Shown here: in pieces, positions 1-9,578 of the stretch
Numbering within the stretch: position 1 is the stretch's first letter
How the letters are laid out: every line of letters begins with the position of its first letter
Assembly: GCA_020186115.1 (NCBI GenBank)
Contig: WSYJ01000052.1
Span: 372,001 to 436,000, forward strand
Length of the DNA: 64,000 nucleotides
Source of the DNA: Histomonas meleagridis
Lineage: Eukaryota > Parabasalia > Tritrichomonadida > Dientamoebidae
Direction of reading: 5' to 3'
Made by a program: the position numbers and the translations under genes
The notes under the pieces: model-generated
Seen by the model: only the letters and a program-made list of their open reading frames with translations
What the model was told of the DNA's origin: nothing
Database searches by the model: none

Positions 1-2703
1 TCTACAGAATCACCAGACGTTTCCAAAAGCAATGATTTTAATACAGATAATACATCAGACCATAATACCTCTGAAAACACTACAGAACCAGTGACACCGA
101 CCAAAGTCTATGAAGAACCCGAAATCCGTGCTCCTCGTCCACCACATGTTAATTTTCCGCCAAGCGATATCGATGAGATTGTTGGGCTTAAAGGCCTTGA
201 ATACTGCGTCAAACTTAAAGGGCACTCATATTCTGACATAGTCATGATGAATCGTGAAGAAATTTTTAATCATGAAAATGGCGAAGAAATTTTTTCTTGT
301 TTTAAAGAACTTGGAATTAGCACCAAAGAACCGTTTTTTAATCCTCTTTTTGTTGAGATCGAGCGAGTTCTTGACATCAAAGAAGATCAATGCTTAGTTA
401 AATGGTGTGGCCTTGGGTATAAACATTGTACTTGGACTCACGTAAACAAAGTACAGCCCGAGTTAATCGAAAGATATCAACAATTACTGAATCGAGAAAA
501 TGAAGTTGTCGATCAAAACAATGACATTGATATCATGAGTCAATTTTCATTAGATGAGCCACAAAACAAAGCTGTCGAAGCATTATTAGATAAATATAAT
601 AGTGGACAAAACGCAATGTTATATGGAAACATTGGCTCTATTTTAAGACTTGAATTCGCGACTTTAATATATATATTAAAAGAAAAAAAAGGAATAAATG
701 GTCCTTTTTTAATAGTGGTGGCACCTGTCTTATATCAACTAGTAATAAATGAAATGGCAGTATATACCGAATTAATAGTGGTCGGGATACCTGATGATGA
801 TGAAGAAGAATTTGAAAAAATTAAAGAATTTACTTTTATAAATGAAGAAAACAAACCGAAGTTTAACGTTCTCGTCGTATCGGCACCGGTTTTTAAACGG
901 TTCGTTGCGGAGTACCCCAAAATTGATTATCAAATTATTACTGTTGATTATTCTGAAATATATGGAGAAAGAATAAACTTAACTGATATTAATTCTCATA
1001 TGAAAATAATCATTAAGAAGCGCACAGATGAAGACGAAGAAATTGATTCGCAAGATGATTCAACATTTTTACATGATGAATTAACAGTTTTTTGTCCAAT
1101 GTTAATCCCACAAGAGAAGTTATATAAGTCGATAATCTTAGAAAACATTGATTTAGCCACGCAACCTGCAGAAAGTGTTGACATGTCACGTCTCTATGAA
1201 ATCTTTATGAAGCTTAATGCAGTTGCAAATTTTCCATCTGTGTTAAACTCGCAAGACATCTTAATACGTGGGAACAAATCGCAAATCAACAAGAAGCGAT
1301 TTGAAGACTGTGGTAAGATGCGAGTTTTAACACAATTAATAACATATGCGCAAAACACTAAGAAGCGATTAATGGTTTTATGTCGCGACACGACAATTCT
1401 CGACATCATCGAGTTATATTTAGGCGCATTCGAGATTCCATTTGTACGTATTGGCCCATTAGGTGTTAAACGAATGAAACTCGACGATTTTTCACAAGAA
1501 GCTAAAAGCAACAAAAAGATAATAATATTAGCGCAATTCGAAACAAATCCAATTAATTGGTTATCGTTATTGTTGGATTTGATTGTTGTCTTCGATGGAG
1601 TATATAATCCAATGTATTACTTCTCACATGCGCAACGGAAACCTAAAAAAAGGGTTTGTTTATTCATCCGATTACTTTCGGCAAATACGCACGAAAGTTA
1701 TTTAGCAGCTGCAGCGGAACATTTTCAAGATTTGCCGCTGTTCGATATATTCCGTAATGCTGCGATTAATATCTTTCGTCCGATTCGTGAAGTAGTCGAA
1801 AATCAAGTGAAATATTTGAAGAATGAAAAGTTCGATAAAGAATTCGGAGAAATTGGAATTCGTTTCCAATATTTATTCGATGAAGATGGGCCGAAAGTAC
1901 AAAATAATGAAAATGTGAAAAAGGAAAAAATCGACGAAAAAGTACATCATCATGAAAGATATCATTTGAAGAGAAGATATCGAATATTACCTGGAGAAGT
2001 AATAGAAAAGCCTTTACATGGAAGAATTAACATACATAGACATAAGCATTACCATCGAAGAAAAGAAAACGTTTTCGTTTTCGATGAATTTCCAAATATT
2101 TTACAATTTAATGAATTCGATTTATGTCATATTTGGGATTTGAATGAATTGGATGAGTTATTATCATTTGCTTGCAAAATTACCTTCGGGAAATGGGACG
2201 TCATCTCAAATGCGTTAAATAACAAAACTTCTCCTTTATGGGTGAAAGAAACAATTTTTCGTTTGTTGATTTCAATGGTCAATGTAATCTCCTCAAAAAG
2301 TTATCCACTTGTGTGTAAAGTCCTGAAAAGTTACGAGTTTCAATTGCCAAATGAAAATTTCAATAATGTCATTGAATTTATTCAATCGAAATCGGAAAAA
2401 TATTTAAAATCAGAAGTTGGAGGAATCCAAAAAATGATTTGTAATTCAATTATATATAATAAATTCGAGGGCTGTGGAATGAAATTAAATAAGCCTTATG
2501 AATGGTGGACAGATTCGGATGATAAAATGATGATCGAATCTGTATACTCAAATGGTTATTCAACTTTTAACTTAGAAAATGGACAATATACAGTAAGGGA
2601 TGTTAAAATGGACGGAAGATTGATAGCGTTAAGATATAAAGTTGTGATAAAGAGCGAAATAGAAAAATTAAATAAAATTGTTGAAGAAGAAGAAAAATTA
2701 TAA
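1..2703 (+). CDS. Degenerate chromodomain-helicase (CHD/SNF2-like) protein, 5' partial
   Basis: The frame is open from base 1, so the true start lies outside the window; the first methionine-like codon inside (base 91) is a GTG and not a convincing start. Roughly 85-130 residues after base 91 lies a chromodomain-like segment with the CLVKWCGLGYKHCTW motif, close to the second chromodomain of CHD remodellers. A SNF2-type ATPase region follows, but the Walker A position reads MLYGNIGSILRLE instead of the GxGKT motif, the DEAH box reads VDYSE, and the C-terminal helicase lobe lacks the QxxxRxHRxGQ motif (HAQRKPKKRV in its place). The fold order is therefore CHD-like while the catalytic residues are lost. 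A basic, His-rich linker (around base 1930-2060) and an all-alpha C terminus complete it. Likely a nuclear chromatin-binding scaffold rather than a motor; family assignment good, function inferred. Confidence 0.75.
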   Translation, partial: STESPDVSKSNDFNTDNTSDHNTSENTTEPVTPTKVYEEPEIRAPRPPHVNFPPSDIDEIVGLKGLEYCVKLKGHSYSDIVMMNREEIFNHENGEEIFSCFKELGISTKEPFFNPLFVEIERVLDIKEDQCLVKWCGLGYKHCTWTHVNKVQPELIERYQQLLNRENEVVDQNNDIDIMSQFSLDEPQNKAVEALLDKYNSGQNAMLYGNIGSILRLEFATLIYILKEKKGINGPFLIVVAPVLYQLVINEMAVYTELIVVGIPDDDEEEFEKIKEFTFINEENKPKFNVLVVSAPVFKRFVAEYPKIDYQIITVDYSEIYGERINLTDINSHMKIIIKKRTDEDEEIDSQDDSTFLHDELTVFCPMLIPQEKLYKSIILENIDLATQPAESVDMSRLYEIFMKLNAVANFPSVLNSQDILIRGNKSQINKKRFEDCGKMRVLTQLITYAQNTKKRLMVLCRDTTILDIIELYLGAFEIPFVRIGPLGVKRMKLDDFSQEAKSNKKIIILAQFETNPINWLSLLLDLIVVFDGVYNPMYYFSHAQRKPKKRVCLFIRLLSANTHESYLAAAAEHFQDLPLFDIFRNAAINIFRPIREVVENQVKYLKNEKFDKEFGEIGIRFQYLFDEDGPKVQNNENVKKEKIDEKVHHHERYHLKRRYRILPGEVIEKPLHGRINIHRHKHYHRRKENVFVFDEFPNILQFNEFDLCHIWDLNELDELLSFACKITFGKWDVISNALNNKTSPLWVKETIFRLLISMVNVISSKSYPLVCKVLKSYEFQLPNENFNNVIEFIQSKSEKYLKSEVGGIQKMICNSIIYNKFEGCGMKLNKPYEWWTDSDDKMMIESVYSNGYSTFNLENGQYTVRDVKMDGRLIALRYKVVIKSEIEKLNKIVEEEEKL

Positions 2704-2954
2704 AAAATAAAATAAAATAATAACAGAAATAAAATAGAAATGTGAAAAAAGAAAAATAAATATTATTTATTGACAGATTTAAATAATAAATCATGATATA
2801 AATTTGTATTTGGCTTTTTGTTTCTTACGTTTGATTAATAAAGAAATTCAACAAATCGAAATTAAATATTAAATTCAGAATAACGAAAAAATAATGTTTC
2901 ACAATTTAGTAATAAAAAAAGTCGAGTTTTATTATATTTATTAAAAACAAACTA

Positions 2955-4127
2955 TCAAATCAACTTTGCGCAGATGCAAGTGAAGAATAGCATAACCAAA
3001 ATGATAATTCCAATAAATGAAAATATTGCCAAAAATAAGAAATTCAACGATTCAAAATCACTCTGCACTAATTTATGTGTCTCAAATAATGGCAAAAATT
3101 CATCTAGAATGTTTTGATATTTCGATTTTATATCTAAATTCTTTTTGCAATTTTCAATTATAACATTTGGGGTGCCCTGAAGATTTGTCACTTTTCTAAC
3201 CGCTTTATCGGCGGTTTCATCAAATCTGCAAAACTTTACAGACGCGCTTAAGTTCCCATTAAATGAGATTGCTGGGACTATTGTTTGATTGTTATCTCTG
3301 TTACTAAAAAATCTACACGAGAGAACATTTGTTAAAGAGTTTTTACCAGTTACTGTAATTAAACCTAATTCTTTTTTAAAATTATCACAATTGTTATTAA
3401 AAAATTCTGAATTCCGTACTTTGAAATTACTATCTACAGCATAAATGCTTTTGCCTTTTTCAGCTCTGTTTCCAATAAAACCACAGTCATAAATATCCAT
3501 TGAAGAATCAATAGCTCGAATTGTAGATATCGATTCTATGGCCCAATTAAACGCAAAAATGCATTTCTGTATTGTCATTACCGAATTAGAAGATTCGATT
3601 GCGCCAATATTCAAAGCTGCATTTCCAGAAAAATTGGTGTTAAGAATAATAAAATTGGAATACAATGCTCTAATAGCGCCAGATTTAGAAGATGTACAGC
3701 TTTGAAATGTTGAATTTGTAATTTTGAATGTACAATTAAAACAATTGATCGCACCACCAGGAAGTGATGCTGTTATATCACTAAAAACGCAGTTTTCTAT
3801 CTTTATTTTTGAATCATTAACTTCAAGTTTTTTCTTTCTAAATTGATTTACAATTACATTTGTGCTAAAATGTTCAAAATTGGATGAAATTAATTGAAGA
3901 TTTATATTTCCACCATATAACAAAGGTGAGCTTGAGTATTTGATATTAAGATTTTTGAGTTTTAGTGAAGAAACCAGAAAATTTGGAAGGGATAAAATTA
4001 ATGGTGAATTTTGATAAAGAAAAGAATAAGGTTTATGAAATTCAAAAGATGTGTTTGTAAATCTTGTTAAAGATAACAATCTTTGAAAATCCAAAGACAC
4101 TGAAACATATAAAAGACAACAAAACAT
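2955..4127 (-). CDS. Pmp-like beta-helix type I membrane surface protein
   Basis: The 390-residue product begins with a hydrophobic signal-like segment and ends with a transmembrane helix (about residues 362-386, FLAIFSFIGIIILVMLFF) and a very short cytosolic tail. The middle consists of short repeats of the type NSxFxxNxA/GGAI with regularly spaced Asn, Ser and Cys, as in Chlamydia polymorphic membrane protein-like proteins and other right-handed beta helices. This is known in trichomonads as a large surface-protein family. Probable role: cell-surface protein, perhaps adhesion or mucosal contact; ligand unknown. It is convergent with the CHD gene and divergent from the acetolactate decarboxylase gene, whose ATG is 80 bp away. 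Confidence 0.65.
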   Translation of the reverse strand: MFCCLLYVSVSLDFQRLLSLTRFTNTSFEFHKPYSFLYQNSPLILSLPNFLVSSLKLKNLNIKYSSSPLLYGGNINLQLISSNFEHFSTNVIVNQFRKKKLEVNDSKIKIENCVFSDITASLPGGAINCFNCTFKITNSTFQSCTSSKSGAIRALYSNFIILNTNFSGNAALNIGAIESSNSVMTIQKCIFAFNWAIESISTIRAIDSSMDIYDCGFIGNRAEKGKSIYAVDSNFKVRNSEFFNNNCDNFKKELGLITVTGKNSLTNVLSCRFFSNRDNNQTIVPAISFNGNLSASVKFCRFDETADKAVRKVTNLQGTPNVIIENCKKNLDIKSKYQNILDEFLPLFETHKLVQSDFESLNFLFLAIFSFIGIIILVMLFFTCICAKLI

Positions 4128-4207
4128 GAAATTGTGGCATAAATTATTGAACGGAAATTAACGACATAAATATTTTCTTTTAAAATAAAAATGATCATAA
4201 AAATAAA

Positions 4208-4930
4208 ATGAAGCCAAATACAACTTACCAAGTTGCGACATCTAACTCTTTAATGATGGGAAATTTCGACAGAATGTCAAGCCTTGCTAACCTTCCAAAA
4301 GAATGTAATTTTGGTCTTGGATGCTTCGAAAATCTTGATGGTGAAATGATCCTCATTGATGGTAAATACTATCAATTAAAAGCTGACGGAATTGCATATA
4401 TACCAGCTGGTGATGCAGGCACTCCATTTGCTACTATTTCTAATTTCCAATCAACAAAAGAATTCACCATCTCAAAACAAATGAGTTTTGAAGAATTCAT
4501 TACATTTATGAATAGTGAAATTCCTGATGAAAATGTTCCCCTTCTTATTCGTTTTGATGGTGAATTTGATTTTGTTCACTATCGCTCAGTCCCAGCTCAA
4601 AAGAGACCATTCCCAACACTTGCATCTGTTGCTAAATCCCAACCCGAGTTCAAAAAGGAGCATATGAAGGGATCTCTTATTGGATTCCGATTCCCTAAAT
4701 ATTTCGCTGGCATTAACATACCTGGTTATCATGTTCACGTAATTGATGACGAAAGGAAGAATGGTGGTCATGTTCTTGGATTTACAATTGCAAGTGGAAA
4801 GATTCAAACTTCATTAAGCCAAGAATTCCACATGCACCTTCCTGCTGAAGTGGAATCGTTTAGAAAAGCTGATTTCACAGTTGACCTCTCAGCAGATACA
4901 AAAGCAGTCGAAGGACCATTAAATAAATGA
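4208..4930 (+). CDS. budA: Alpha-acetolactate decarboxylase (bacterial type)
   Basis: The 240-residue length is normal for this enzyme, which decarboxylates 2-acetolactate to acetoin in the cytosol. The N-terminal half carries the family signature GCFENLDGEMILIDGKYYQL, and the zinc-site segment YHVHVIDDERKNGGHVLGF retains the three histidines known to bind metal in the Bacillus enzyme. No signal or hydrogenosomal presequence is evident. The family is essentially bacterial, so presence among intronless parabasalid genes suggests horizontal transfer. Acetoin formation would provide a pH-neutral outlet for pyruvate carbon; no acetolactate synthase is in this window. The start is the first ATG, preceded by an A-rich leader; the stop is followed closely by AT-rich sequence. 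Confidence 0.9.
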   Translation: MKPNTTYQVATSNSLMMGNFDRMSSLANLPKECNFGLGCFENLDGEMILIDGKYYQLKADGIAYIPAGDAGTPFATISNFQSTKEFTISKQMSFEEFITFMNSEIPDENVPLLIRFDGEFDFVHYRSVPAQKRPFPTLASVAKSQPEFKKEHMKGSLIGFRFPKYFAGINIPGYHVHVIDDERKNGGHVLGFTIASGKIQTSLSQEFHMHLPAEVESFRKADFTVDLSADTKAVEGPLNK

Positions 4931-5708
4931 ATCTCAATTTGACCAAACGATCGTTGAATTTTAAGATAGAGTTTCATCATTTGAGAAGGATGCAATCCAA
5001 AAATCGAATTTTAGCTGAAATGTTAATAATGATGATTTTCCACAAGCACTTGATAGCTCACTACATGTAGTACACGCTTTGCTTGTTTTATGATGTTACA
5101 TATGAAATATTGTTGAGTTTGTTTAATTTGGAGAAATGAAACATTCAATAAGGTCTGTTTACTTTTGGTCCATTTTATCTATGACTACAAGTGTACAATG
5201 CTTCATACTAACAGCTAAAATCTTAGTCTAGTTGCTTAGGTTTGGCTATCTTCATCCCAACGATACAGAGAAATTTAGCATGGTCCTTGGACAAAGATGA
5301 CCCTAATATCACCATAGAGTGCAAAACAACTTTTTTTCCAAGGTTCGATTCACTGATGTATCGTTTTTTTGTCTTTTTTGAACATTTTTTCATAAACATT
5401 GGATATTTAAGTTTAAGTTAATTTTTAGCTAACAGAACTCATTTAAACATATGAAAAAATTTAAAATAGAATTATCAGCAATCTTCAGAATGGATAAATT
5501 TTTAGATATTAATTTTTAATTATGTATATTAAAACGCCAAATCTGGAACCTAACTATAAACTAGGCACTGTAGCTACATCACTAAGATTTTACAAATTAA
5601 AGAAATTACTTATTCCACAACAAAATTTTAGGAGGCCATTTATCATTGCATGTCAAAACCGCATATTTTCACAACAACCGCTAAATTCATGGCCTTGCAT
5701 TTTTCAAG
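4931..5708. other. Intergenic, no gene recognised
   Basis: About 780 bp with no convincing coding frame. Short stop-interrupted stretches near 5230-5370 have a protein-like composition and could be an old coding remnant, but I recognise no family. A 66-codon frame at 5522-5722 overlaps the eS27 start and has no recognisable features. Confidence 0.5.
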
Positions 5709-5969
5709 ATGAGTACTCTTGATTGTGATATCCTCCACCCATCAATCGAAAAGGAAAAGCACACATGCAAGAAGAAGACACTCATACCAAACCCACGTTC
5801 AGAATTTGTTTCACTCCGTTGCCCATCATGCATGAATGTTACAACAGCATTCTCACATTCACACATCCCAGTTTACTGTGAGGAATGCAACACTACCCTT
5901 GCATACCCAACAGGCGGTCGTATCAAACTCGCAGAGAACGTTGAATGTCGCTCTAAGATTTCTGCATAA
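5709..5969 (+). CDS. RPS27: 40S ribosomal protein eS27
   Basis: An 86-residue protein of normal length for eS27. It opens with the conserved DILHPSIEKEKHTCKKK-type N terminus and contains the C4 zinc finger CPSC...CEEC with the conserved hydrophobic sequence between, then the GGRIKLAENVECRSK-type C terminus. It is a structural component of the small cytosolic ribosomal subunit. The ATG lies 9 nt after a TTGCATTTTTC stretch, and the stop codon overlaps TAAA, a trichomonad polyadenylation-like signal. It is convergent with the next gene, with only about 22 bp between the stops. Confidence 0.95.
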   Translation: MSTLDCDILHPSIEKEKHTCKKKTLIPNPRSEFVSLRCPSCMNVTTAFSHSHIPVYCEECNTTLAYPTGGRIKLAENVECRSKISA

Positions 5970-5991
5970 ACAATTTCTTTATACAAAATGT

Positions 5992-6717
5992 TTACAAATC
6001 ACTTTCTATACTTTCTTTTGGTTCCGTTGGTTGATTTATTGCTTCAATTTTAGCATCATATCTTTCTGTGATTTCAACCAATTTATTTGATAACATCGTA
6101 ACTTTCGAAAGAGGTGCAACTGATAGAGCTCTCATCCTCTTTTTCACAATAGAAACTTTTTCGCCAATACAAAGCAACAAAAACTGAGAAATTAATTCTT
6201 GTAAATAACATGTTTCTGGAGTTGGAAACAAAGTAGAAATAATTGAATCATACATTTGCTTTGTAAACTCAACGTCTTCACCATAAAGATGAAGAATTTG
6301 TGCAAGAAGAATATCAATTAAAGAAAAATCAAAATGATCTGTTTGAATATGTTCTATTTCTTTTTCTTGAATAAATCTCATAATAACATTTTGGAGTTTA
6401 TCTGGATCTTCTTTAATGCTTTTAAGGATTTGGGAAATGCAAGAAACAAATTTTCTTGGATCACCAATAAATTCATCTAAAGAATCATCAAGAGATTTTA
6501 ACAAAACGTTCACACCTTTTTTAGGCTTACTTTCTTGAATAAAATCTATCATTTTTTGAAGGCTTTTTTGTTTTTCTTCGATTGGTAAATTTTTTAAAGA
6601 TTGGATCTGATCAAGAATCTCATGAAGAATTTCGGACTCTGCATTATTTTCTGTTTTTGTATTTGTTATATTTTCTGTTTCCCAAATCTGTCTTTTTCTT
6701 TGTGATTCGTTTTCCAT
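5992..6717 (-). CDS. Hypothetical alpha-helical protein
   Basis: A 241-residue acidic, predominantly helical protein with no signal peptide, no transmembrane segment and no motif I recognise. The N-terminal ~40 residues are charged and low-complexity (Asn/Glu/Thr rich); the rest alternates hydrophobic heptad-like helices, which suggests a helical repeat or a subunit of a complex. The gene is divergent from the Sec1/Munc18 gene: the two ATGs are 57 bp apart, so they probably share a promoter region. Function unknown. Confidence 0.6.
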   Translation of the reverse strand: MENESQRKRQIWETENITNTKTENNAESEILHEILDQIQSLKNLPIEEKQKSLQKMIDFIQESKPKKGVNVLLKSLDDSLDEFIGDPRKFVSCISQILKSIKEDPDKLQNVIMRFIQEKEIEHIQTDHFDFSLIDILLAQILHLYGEDVEFTKQMYDSIISTLFPTPETCYLQELISQFLLLCIGEKVSIVKKRMRALSVAPLSKVTMLSNKLVEITERYDAKIEAINQPTEPKESIESDL

Positions 6718-6774
6718 TCTGCGATTTGACTGACTTTGTTCGCTTTGGAAATAAACTTTTTCAAAATTTTTCGA

Positions 6775-8451
6775 ATGTTATCCATGAAAAATGATCGAGC
6801 AAACAAGAGAAAAGTAGATAAGGATGATATCAGAAGTATTGCACGCGAGCCAATTTTGAAGACGTTGGATGAATTACATAAGAAATATAAGGATACAAAG
6901 TTTATTTTGGTACTTGATGTTCCATCAATTCCTATCATCTCTGCTTTATTCACAATGTCTGAGCTCATTCAAAATGGCGTCGTTTTGATTGAGAAATATG
7001 ACCTACAAAGAGAACCATTCCCACTTTATCATGCAATCTATTTATTAGGTCCAAATACAAGTATTGCTAACTTTATCAAAGACTTTGAATCTCAACCTAA
7101 GTATGCAGCACCACACTTGCTCTTCAGTTATGCTCCATCAGGTGTTGTAATTGATGAACTTAATAATTCACCTGTTGTTAATCGAATTCTTACCTTCAAA
7201 TCTCTTTACATCCAATTTACACCAATGGATCATCACACCTTCTTAGTTAATTCACCAGAAGCATTAAATTCATTTTATTCTCCATCACCACGAGTTAATC
7301 TTTCGCTTGCATGTGATCATATGATATCTGGTCTCATTTCGTTTTTCTTTTCTATTCGCTCTTCACCTCTAGTTTCCTTTGAGAAATCGACACAAAAGTG
7401 TGTTCAATTTGCGAATGAGTTTCAACGTCAATTCACTGAAACATATGATTCATTCCCGCCCGAGATCAAGTCGGAGTTCTCGAATAACGCCACCCTCCTC
7501 CTCATAATCCCGCGTGGCGCCGATCCTGTTGCGCCACTACTTCACCAGTTCACTTTTGAGGCGATGATTTACGACCACTTTTCAATAGATAACGAAACCG
7601 TCCAGCTGGAGGAAGGGAAGCCCGACTCGACCCTATCTCTGAATGTCTATGAAGACCCATCTTATGAAGAGTATCGCTATGTACATCTTGGAGAACTTTT
7701 ACCATTTGTTCAGCAACGCTCAAGACGATTCCAAGAACTTCATCAACAAACATTAAGTAATGATCCAAAAGTTAAAACAGAAGCAATCAAAAAGATATCA
7801 AGAGAGAAAGACCTTTATAACCAAACAATTAATAGATATTCAATGGCTGTTAAGCTTAGTGAAATTAATGAAAGAAGTGGTCTTGTCCCATTTGCAGAAT
7901 ATGAACAAACAATTGCTACAGGACTAAAAGATGGAAACAAAGTTAAAGCATCATCACTTGAGCTTAGTCAACAACTGACCAAACCACAAATCAAAGAATC
8001 TGATAAGATTCGACTTCTAGCAATTTATAACATAAAAGGTAACCAAATGAGCGAGACAGAGCTATCTAGAAACATGGAAAGCGCTGGCATTCGAGAAGAG
8101 TATACGCCAGTATTTCGAAACCTCCAAATGTACATTGGAAAGGGAGTGAAGAGGAGCCCCAAAAAAGTGCTAATTCCTGGCGCTTATTCCTCCGATAAGT
8201 ATAACCCGTTAGTGGCGGAGGCCGTTAGCGATGCAAATAACGGTTCACTTGACCCTGACACTTTTAGTATCCCACCTCATAATGGAAAATACAAAAATAT
8301 AGTGTTGTTCATGATAGGTGGAATATCATTTATGGAATTAAGAGAGTTGAATAAATTAAGATCTCGAATGAAAGGTACAAAACTTTGGGTCGGATCTTCA
8401 AATTCACTTTATCCAAAATCTTTCGTGGAACAACTGAAGTGTCTTGCCTAA
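6775..8451 (+). CDS. Sec1/Munc18 (SM) family vesicle-fusion regulator
   Basis: The product is about 558 residues from the first ATG at 6775 (a second ATG is at 6784), matching the 550-650 residues usual for SM proteins. It shows the SM order: an N-terminal KFILVLD..IPIISALFTMSEL domain 1, a middle region with the YPLYH/ILGPN-like segment, and the C-terminal signature IVLFMIGGISFMELREL, equivalent to the FVxGGVTYSELR motif. SM proteins bind syntaxin-type SNAREs and are needed for membrane fusion. The ELR form of the signature leans towards the Sec1 (exocytic) branch over Vps33 or Vps45, but a tree is required. The central part (7450-7640) is richer in C+G than its neighbours. Confidence 0.85.
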   Translation: MLSMKNDRANKRKVDKDDIRSIAREPILKTLDELHKKYKDTKFILVLDVPSIPIISALFTMSELIQNGVVLIEKYDLQREPFPLYHAIYLLGPNTSIANFIKDFESQPKYAAPHLLFSYAPSGVVIDELNNSPVVNRILTFKSLYIQFTPMDHHTFLVNSPEALNSFYSPSPRVNLSLACDHMISGLISFFFSIRSSPLVSFEKSTQKCVQFANEFQRQFTETYDSFPPEIKSEFSNNATLLLIIPRGADPVAPLLHQFTFEAMIYDHFSIDNETVQLEEGKPDSTLSLNVYEDPSYEEYRYVHLGELLPFVQQRSRRFQELHQQTLSNDPKVKTEAIKKISREKDLYNQTINRYSMAVKLSEINERSGLVPFAEYEQTIATGLKDGNKVKASSLELSQQLTKPQIKESDKIRLLAIYNIKGNQMSETELSRNMESAGIREEYTPVFRNLQMYIGKGVKRSPKKVLIPGAYSSDKYNPLVAEAVSDANNGSLDPDTFSIPPHNGKYKNIVLFMIGGISFMELRELNKLRSRMKGTKLWVGSSNSLYPKSFVEQLKCLA

Positions 8452-8900
8452 GTTAAGAGGTTTTGCTAAAAATTAATTTTTTATGTTTGTGTTATGAATT
8501 TTTTGAAATCTTTAGATGTTAACAAAACTTTGAGCACTATCTTAGCAAAATATGGGTCAAATAAGGAATATCTCATTACGATCATTACAAGATTTCATTA
8601 ATTCATATCAACTTCATATTGGACTGAAATACATTGGAAATTCAGAAAATGTATTTAAAGCAGATAACCTCATAGTTTTAGTCTTGTTATTAGTGTAGAT
8701 GAAATGGTGATAATAAATTCTAATTGAAACTATGTGCTTACTCAATCAGATTGAGATTAAAAATAATAATAATAATTAAGTGATTAATATACTAGAGGCA
8801 TGTACCTCTTAACTTAGAAATACTCAAATATGTAATAGTTTTTTATTTTGTTTAAATCTGAAATGTAATGAAATTAAAATTTTTAAGAAATAATTTAATT
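8452..8900. other. Intergenic, convergent gene ends
   Basis: About 450 bp between the converging SM and Pam16 genes. It contains a 48-codon ATG frame near 8551-8700 that I cannot match to any family, and a short AAT microsatellite near 8764. Nothing else is supported. Confidence 0.5.
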
Positions 8901-9251
8901 TTAGTATGGATTTCTCATAAGAACATGTGCAGCTGCAATGAAACGCTCATTGAGATATGGTGATCCGCCTTTAGATAAATCATTCATCTGAAGCATTAGA
9001 TTTAATTGATTTTGAATTTGATCTGGTGATGCCTTGCCTTCAATTCCTAGAACTTGCTTGGCTTCTATTGGTAGCATTTGAGTTGTTGATTCAACACCAA
9101 ATACAGCACCTGTAAATTTTTGAAAAATATTTCCATTAGGTGCATTAAGTGCAACTGCTTGTTTTATTGCGTTGGATATTGACTGAAAAACAACCTTCGT
9201 TGAGCTGACTACAAGTCCAACAAGATCGACTAGAACCATCTGATTTTTCAT
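8901..9251 (-). CDS. PAM16: Pam16/Tim16-like subunit of the presequence import motor
   Basis: A 116-residue protein counted from the first true ATG at 9251; the longer frame begins with a TTG. The N terminus (MVLVDLVGLVVSSTKVVFQS) is hydrophobic as in Pam16, and the C-terminal degenerate J-like domain carries PIEAKQVLGIEG..PDQIQNQLNLMLQMND and SKGGSPYLNERF, the hallmark of Pam16/Tim16, which lacks the HPD motif of true J-proteins. In mitochondria it recruits and restrains Pam18 at mtHsp70 on the TIM23 channel; in a parabasalid the site is the hydrogenosome inner membrane. An alternative start four residues downstream (9239) cannot be excluded. Confidence 0.85.
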   Translation of the reverse strand: MKNQMVLVDLVGLVVSSTKVVFQSISNAIKQAVALNAPNGNIFQKFTGAVFGVESTTQMLPIEAKQVLGIEGKASPDQIQNQLNLMLQMNDLSKGGSPYLNERFIAAAHVLMRNPY

Positions 9252-9578
9252 ATCACATTTCACTATTCTGTTTGTTTTGAAATTCTTTTTCTTGTCTTGT
9301 TTTACAGAAAACAAAATTAAAAATATTGAGTTATTAAAAGCTTCATATAAACAATACTTTTATTTGTTTGTTAAAAAATTCAATCATATTTTTGAAAAAT
9401 TATCACATCAAATCATTGGTCTATAAAAACATTAATGATAAGAAAATTTATGTTCTTCAAAATCCATTAAAAATATTTCCATCAAAACATTTTAATTTTT
9501 TTAATAATAAAAAGAATTACAGAAATATCATTTAAAACGTATATATATTTATTTACTAATACAATTTATATACAAAAA
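9252..9578. other. Intergenic spacer
   Basis: About 330 bp of very AT-rich sequence upstream of pam16 and downstream of the coiled-coil gene, which is read in the same direction. I see no gene, repeat or convincing initiator. Confidence 0.5.

Noticed and set aside
2603-2794. Minus-strand ORF of 63 codons over the CHD 3' end
   Set aside because: Phe/Ile/Leu-rich translation of A/T runs opposite a real gene; no independent features.
5341-5356. GGTTCGATTC, resembling a tRNA T-loop
   Set aside because: The flanking bases do not form a T stem and there is no acceptor stem, D arm or anticodon arm at the right distance.
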